Notes under the pieces: generated by a model
Told to the model about the DNA's origin: nothing
Seen by the model: the letters and a program-made list of their open reading frames with translations, nothing else
Database searches by the model: none
Part shown: piece after piece, positions 5,695 to 8,941 of the stretch
How positions within the stretch are numbered: position 1 is the stretch's first letter
Layout of the letters: each line of letters starts with the position of its first letter
Made by a program: the position numbers and the translations under genes
NCBI GenBank assembly: GCA_036675035.1
Contig: JAKFFO010000151.1
Span: 1 to 8,941 of the forward strand
Direction: 5' to 3'
DNA: 8,941 nt
Source: MESE01 sp036675035
GTDB lineage: Bacteria; Pseudomonadota; Gammaproteobacteria; Burkholderiales; Burkholderiaceae_D

Positions 5695-6555
5695 GTGACC
5701 CACCAATGTTTCACCTTCACCATACAAGACAAAGTTGCGCATCTGGTGCTCAATCGTCCGCAGACGATGAATACGATGCAGCCGGTATTCTGGCGCGAAC
5801 TGACCGACATCCTGCAAACGCTGCAGCGCGATGCGCCGGCCCGTGCGCTGGTAATTTCATCGACCGGCAAGCACTTCACCGCCGGCATGGCACTCGACGT
5901 ATTCGGTGGAACCGATTCCGGCATTGCGCTCGATGACGGTACTGCCGGCGGGCGCGCCAATATCGTGCCGCAATTGACCGATATGCAGCACGCGTTCACC
6001 CTGATCGAGCAATTGCGCATGCCGGTAATCGCAGCGGTCCAGGGCGGTTGCATCGGCGGCGGTGTCGACATGATTTGCGCCAGCGATATCCGGCTCGCGA
6101 GTGCGGATGCCTTTTTCTGTATCCAGGAAATCAATATCGGCATGACCGCCGACCTGGGTACGCTTCAGCGCCTGCCCAAACTGATCCCGGAGGGTATCGT
6201 GCATGAGATGGCCTACACCGGACGGCGCCTGCCGGCGCAGCGGGCGCTCGCGGTCGGCCTGGTCAACGAGATTTTCGAAACGCAGGAAGCGATGGTTAGC
6301 GCGGCTCTGCAAATGGCGAGCGAAATTGCCGGCAAACCGCCGGTCGCGATCTGGGGCAGCAAGCAGGCGATCCACTATGCGCGCGATCATTCGACACACG
6401 ATGCGTTACAGCAAATGGGCTGGCTGCAATCCGGCATCTGGCAAAGCAGCAACCTGAAAGAAGCATTCATCGCGAAGCAGCAGGGACGCGCACCGGAGTT
6501 TGATGATTTGCCGGCTCTGCATTCGTTTGCCGATGCAAAGTATGAGCTTAAATGA
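5695..6555 (+). CDS. Crotonase family, probable dienoyl-CoA isomerase (ECH1 type)
   Basis: A 286-residue crotonase-fold protein. General features: KHFTAGMALDVF (59-70), whose glycine gives one oxyanion-hole amide, and AAVQGGCIGGGVD (113-125), which gives the other. The stretch GGGVDMICASDIRLASADAF (121-140), then FCIQEINIGMTADLGTLQRL (141-160), keeps the three acidic residues known in rat delta3,5-delta2,4-dienoyl-CoA isomerase: here D125, E145 and D153, in the contexts VD, QEI and ADLGTLQRLPK. That isomerase shifts two double bonds in 3,5-dienoyl-CoA from unsaturated fatty acids with odd-numbered double bonds. A plain enoyl-CoA hydratase would normally show two glutamates instead. The start is a GTG at 5695 with AGGAG five bases upstream. 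No targeting signal is seen, so it is cytosolic. It is the first gene of the acyl-CoA set; its ribosome binding site lies just after the 309-base element. Confidence 0.92.
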   Translation: MTHQCFTFTIQDKVAHLVLNRPQTMNTMQPVFWRELTDILQTLQRDAPARALVISSTGKHFTAGMALDVFGGTDSGIALDDGTAGGRANIVPQLTDMQHAFTLIEQLRMPVIAAVQGGCIGGGVDMICASDIRLASADAFFCIQEINIGMTADLGTLQRLPKLIPEGIVHEMAYTGRRLPAQRALAVGLVNEIFETQEAMVSAALQMASEIAGKPPVAIWGSKQAIHYARDHSTHDALQQMGWLQSGIWQSSNLKEAFIAKQQGRAPEFDDLPALHSFADAKYELK

Positions 6556-6623
6556 TCTTTCGGCCAGGTTGCGCATCATACGAAATGGTCGCTGGAATTT
6601 GATGGCAGCACTCCCTCACCCTG

Positions 6624-6647
6624 CCCTCTCCCGCACGCGGGAAAGGG
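6624..6647. repeat. CCCTCTCCCGC-type intergenic hairpin between the isomerase and reductase genes
   Basis: CCCTCTCCCGC (6624-6634) pairs with GCGGGAAAGGG (6637-6647) with one mismatch. This kind of short hairpin repeat is common between proteobacterial genes. It occupies the 124-base gap between two plus-strand genes, so it may act on the mRNA between them. No T-run follows, so a strong terminator is unlikely. Confidence 0.65.
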
Positions 6648-6679
6648 TAAGAACCGGGAACAATCACTAGGAGATTTCC

Positions 6680-7582
6680 ATGTTTCAGCCAAAACTCATG
6701 CAGGGAAAAAGGATACTGGTCACCGGCGGCGGCACCGGCCTTGGCCGCGCGATGGCGGAGAAATACCTGTCGCTCGGCGCCGATATTTACATCTGCGGCC
6801 GCCGCAAACCGGTATGCGATACGACTGCTGCCGAATTGATGGCGCAGCACGGCGGCAGCGTCAAGACTTTCGGCCTCGATATCCGTGACGCGTCCGCGGT
6901 CGACGACATGGTCGAACAGATATTCGCGGAAGGTCCGCTGACCGGACTGGTCAACAATGCCGCCGGCAACTTCATCTCGCCCACCGCAGCGCTGTCGCCG
7001 CGCGGATTCGATGCGATCGCCAACATCGTGATGCACGGCACGTTTTATGTCACGCATGCAGTCGGCCGCCGCTGGGTCGACATGGCGAACAAGGGACAGT
7101 GGCAACCGTCCGACGGTTACCGCAGTGTCATTTCGATCATCGTGACCTGGGTGCTCAACGGCGGGCCTTATGTCGTGCCGTCTTCAATGAGCAAGGCCGC
7201 GATCCATGCGATGACGATGTCGCTCGCCACCGAATGGGCGCAGTACGGCGTGCGTCTGAACGCGATCGGCCCCGGCGAAATTCCGACCGAAGGCATGAGC
7301 AAGCGGCTGAATCCCGGAGAGCAGCCCGGCGCCCGCGCCGCTGCGCTCAATCCGATGGGACGCGCGGGCAAGATGGAAGAGTTGCAGAACCTGGCGACCT
7401 TCCTGATGTCGAGCGGCTGCGACTGGCTGAACGGCGAAGCGATCATGATGGATGGCGGCGGCCATCTTGCAACCGGCGGCAATTTCTACGGCTTGCGCGA
7501 GTGGTCGGAACAACAGTGGAAGGAAGCACGCGAGCGGATCGAAGCGCAGAACAAGAAAGACCGCGAGCAGCGCACGGTCTGA
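6680..7582 (+). CDS. SDR family oxidoreductase, 2,4-dienoyl-CoA reductase-like
   Basis: A 300-residue short-chain dehydrogenase/reductase. The Rossmann fold shows TGGGTGLG (15-22) for the dinucleotide, CGRR (39-42), where the arginines suggest NADPH, and NNAAGNF (92-98). The active-site region YVVPSSMSKAAIHAM (164-178) has no Y-xxx-K pair. It has S168 and K172, as in human 2,4-dienoyl-CoA reductase (DECR), where serine and lysine work with a tyrosine eleven residues earlier; that place is W157 here. The rest (SLATEWAQYGVRLNAIGPGE at 181-200, MMDGGGHLATGGNF at 256-269) also follows the DECR pattern. DECR reduces 2,4-dienoyl-CoA from unsaturated fatty acids. The C-terminus carries a charged tail (WKEARERIEAQNKKDREQ) longer than a typical SDR. 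The ATG at 6680 has AGGAG six bases upstream. The next gene starts 35 bases after the stop, so the two are surely co-transcribed. Confidence 0.93.
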   Translation: MFQPKLMQGKRILVTGGGTGLGRAMAEKYLSLGADIYICGRRKPVCDTTAAELMAQHGGSVKTFGLDIRDASAVDDMVEQIFAEGPLTGLVNNAAGNFISPTAALSPRGFDAIANIVMHGTFYVTHAVGRRWVDMANKGQWQPSDGYRSVISIIVTWVLNGGPYVVPSSMSKAAIHAMTMSLATEWAQYGVRLNAIGPGEIPTEGMSKRLNPGEQPGARAAALNPMGRAGKMEELQNLATFLMSSGCDWLNGEAIMMDGGGHLATGGNFYGLREWSEQQWKEARERIEAQNKKDREQRTV

Positions 7583-7617
7583 GTCTCACGGAATAACCTT
7601 ATCGGGAGAATGAATCG

Positions 7618-8754
7618 ATGCACCCCTGGAGCAACGACGAACTGGAAATGCTGCGCGATACGGCACGCCGCTTTTTTGCCGAGCATGTAATGCCGAATGA
7701 GAAACGCTGGGACGCGCAGCAGCATGTCGACCGCGCGTTATGGAACCGGGCCGGCGACATCGGCCTGCTGTGCGCAAGCATACCGGGCGAGTACGGCGGT
7801 GCAGGCGGCGACTTCCGGCATGAGACGGTCCTGTTGGAAGAACAGGCTTACGCCAACAATGTCAGTTTCGGCAACCAGGTGCACAGCGGCATTTGCGCGC
7901 ATTATTTTGCCAATTACGGCACCGAACGGCAAAAGCAGCATTACCTACCGAGGATGGCGAGCGGCGAACTGGTCTGCGCAATTGCGATGACCGAGCCGGG
8001 CACCGGATCCGATCTGCAGGCGGTCAAGACGCGCGCGGAGCGGCAAGGCGATCACTACGTGATCAACGGCGCGAAAACCTTCATTACCAATGGCGGCCTG
8101 TGCGACCTGATCCTGCTGGTCGCCAAAACCGATCCGGCGCAGGGAGCAAAAGGCGTTTCGCTGATCGTCGTCGAGACCGCCGATCTGGCCGGCTTCAAGC
8201 GCGGCCGGCTGCTGGAAAAAATCGGCCAGCACGGGCAGGACACGGCGGAACTGTTTTTTGACGATGTGCGGGTGCCGGTCGAAAACCTCCTCGGCGAGCA
8301 TGAAGGCCAGGGTTTCATCCAGCTGATGCAGCAACTGCCGCAGGAGCGCCTGATCGTTGCGGTGCTCGCAGTCGCCGCCATCGAAAAGGCAGTCGAATTG
8401 ACCACGCAGTACACGAAGGAGCGGCATGCGTTCGGCAAGCCCTTGTTCGATCTGCAGAACACGCGCTTCACGCTGGCCGAATGCAAGACCGAAGCGCACA
8501 TTGCGCGCGTGTTCATCGATGACTGCATCGCGCAGCACGTGCGCGGCGAGCTCGACAATGCGACCGCGTCGATGGCCAAATGGTGGTGCACGCAAAAGCA
8601 GTGCGAGGTTGTCGATCGGTGCCTGCAGTTGTTCGGAGGGTATGGGTATATGGCGGAGTATCCGATTGCGAAGATGTATTCGGATGCGAGGGTGCAGAAG
8701 ATTTATGGGGGGGCGAATGAGTTGATGAAGGAGTTGATTGCCAGGGCGATGTAG
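7618..8754 (+). CDS. Acyl-CoA dehydrogenase, long-chain (LCAD) type
   Basis: A 378-residue FAD enzyme that makes the alpha-beta double bond in acyl-CoA, the first step of beta-oxidation, passing electrons to electron-transfer flavoprotein. The N-terminal helical domain spans about 1-118. The flavin strand AIAMTEPGTGSDLQAVKTRA (121-140) and the C-terminal helices with QYTKERHAFGKPLFDLQ (264-280) and GGYGYMAEYPIAKMYSDARV (340-359) are typical. The usual catalytic glutamate near the C-terminus (YEGT) is replaced by glycine: IYGGANELMKELIARAM (362-378). As in mammalian LCAD, a glutamate stands in QQLPQERL (E243), the alternative catalytic position. LCAD acts on long-chain, unsaturated and branched substrates. 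The ATG at 7618 has GGGAG nine bases upstream. It follows the SDR gene by 35 bases. The last ~40 codons differ sharply in codon choice from the rest. Confidence 0.96.
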   Translation: MHPWSNDELEMLRDTARRFFAEHVMPNEKRWDAQQHVDRALWNRAGDIGLLCASIPGEYGGAGGDFRHETVLLEEQAYANNVSFGNQVHSGICAHYFANYGTERQKQHYLPRMASGELVCAIAMTEPGTGSDLQAVKTRAERQGDHYVINGAKTFITNGGLCDLILLVAKTDPAQGAKGVSLIVVETADLAGFKRGRLLEKIGQHGQDTAELFFDDVRVPVENLLGEHEGQGFIQLMQQLPQERLIVAVLAVAAIEKAVELTTQYTKERHAFGKPLFDLQNTRFTLAECKTEAHIARVFIDDCIAQHVRGELDNATASMAKWWCTQKQCEVVDRCLQLFGGYGYMAEYPIAKMYSDARVQKIYGGANELMKELIARAM

Positions 8755-8820
8755 AGACTGCGGTGACGGAGAGCTGAACGGGTCGCCTTGATTAACAATG
8801 CTGCACTTCGTGGACGCATG

Positions 8821-8941
8821 CCGGGGGTAGCCCGGCGGCTACTCACTTTTCTTGTCTCGCCAAGAAAAGTAAGCAAAAGAAGGCGACCGCACAGCCGCTG
8901 CCCTTCGGGTTCCCAACAAAGTACCGGCTAAAACGGGAAAC
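8821..8941. repeat. Dispersed intergenic hairpin repeat, cut by window edge
   Basis: A GCCGGG/CCCGGC stem (8820-8836) is followed by ACTTTTCTTG (8845-8854), pairing exactly with CAAGAAAAGT (8861-8870) around TCTCGC, then AAGCAAAAGAAGGCGACCGC. This is a repeat commonly seen after genes in Burkholderiales and other proteobacteria. It lies downstream of the acyl-CoA dehydrogenase gene and may end or protect its mRNA, although it has no classic T-run. No gene is seen in 8755-8941. Confidence 0.65.

Noticed and set aside
5364..6143. A 259-codon minus-strand frame across the 309-base element and the isomerase gene
   Set aside because: Its sequence is rich in serine, arginine and cysteine without domain character, and it crosses inverted repeats; the opposite strand has a clear crotonase.
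5695..8754. The three-gene set as part of an acyclic terpene (atu) or leucine (liu) pathway
   Set aside because: No biotin-dependent carboxylase subunits are present, and the crotonase and SDR motifs fit dienoyl-CoA enzymes better; genes outside the window could change this.

Overview
The window looks like chromosomal DNA of a high-GC betaproteobacterium, most likely Burkholderiales and perhaps Oxalobacteraceae. This is an inference from codon use, from the gene families and from the style of the intergenic repeats; no rRNA, tRNA or marker gene is present to prove it. I find ten genes, one of them cut by the left edge. I see no tRNA, rRNA, CRISPR array, integrase or transposase.

Left part (1-1723, all on the minus strand, so read right to left): a small three-helix DUF2834-type membrane protein, an unrecognised four-helix membrane protein 24 bases after it (probably one transcript), a GFA/CENP-V-type zinc protein, and the N-terminal half of a DUF1905 protein that runs off the window. 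Positions 1724-2539 hold no convincing gene. They are packed with palindromic repeats: three copies of one repeat family and a double hairpin of the CCCTCCC/GGGAGGG kind. A 12-helix MFS transporter (2540-3682, plus strand, TTG start) follows, then a small, very hydrophilic protein on the minus strand (3798-4085).

Right part (4250-8754): a nitronate monooxygenase-like flavoprotein on the minus strand is divergent from a three-gene plus-strand set. The set encodes a crotonase with the three acidic residues of dienoyl-CoA isomerases (ECH1 type), an SDR that aligns with eukaryotic-type 2,4-dienoyl-CoA reductases, and an acyl-CoA dehydrogenase with the relocated catalytic glutamate of the long-chain (LCAD) group. 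Together these would handle unsaturated acyl-CoA thioesters in beta-oxidation: oxidation by the dehydrogenase, double-bond shift by the isomerase, reduction by the SDR. The usual bacterial enzyme for the reduction step is the unrelated iron-sulfur flavoprotein FadH, so this resembles a mitochondrial or peroxisomal arrangement.

The 482-base divergent region (5213-5694) carries the most striking non-coding structure: a 309-base element bounded by almost perfect 30-base inverted repeats, containing further nested stems and a fourth copy of the repeat family. Its right end lies 16 bases before the ribosome binding site of the isomerase gene. The last ~120 bases of the dehydrogenase gene show an abrupt change to G-rich, C-poor codons. 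The window ends in another common intergenic hairpin repeat.
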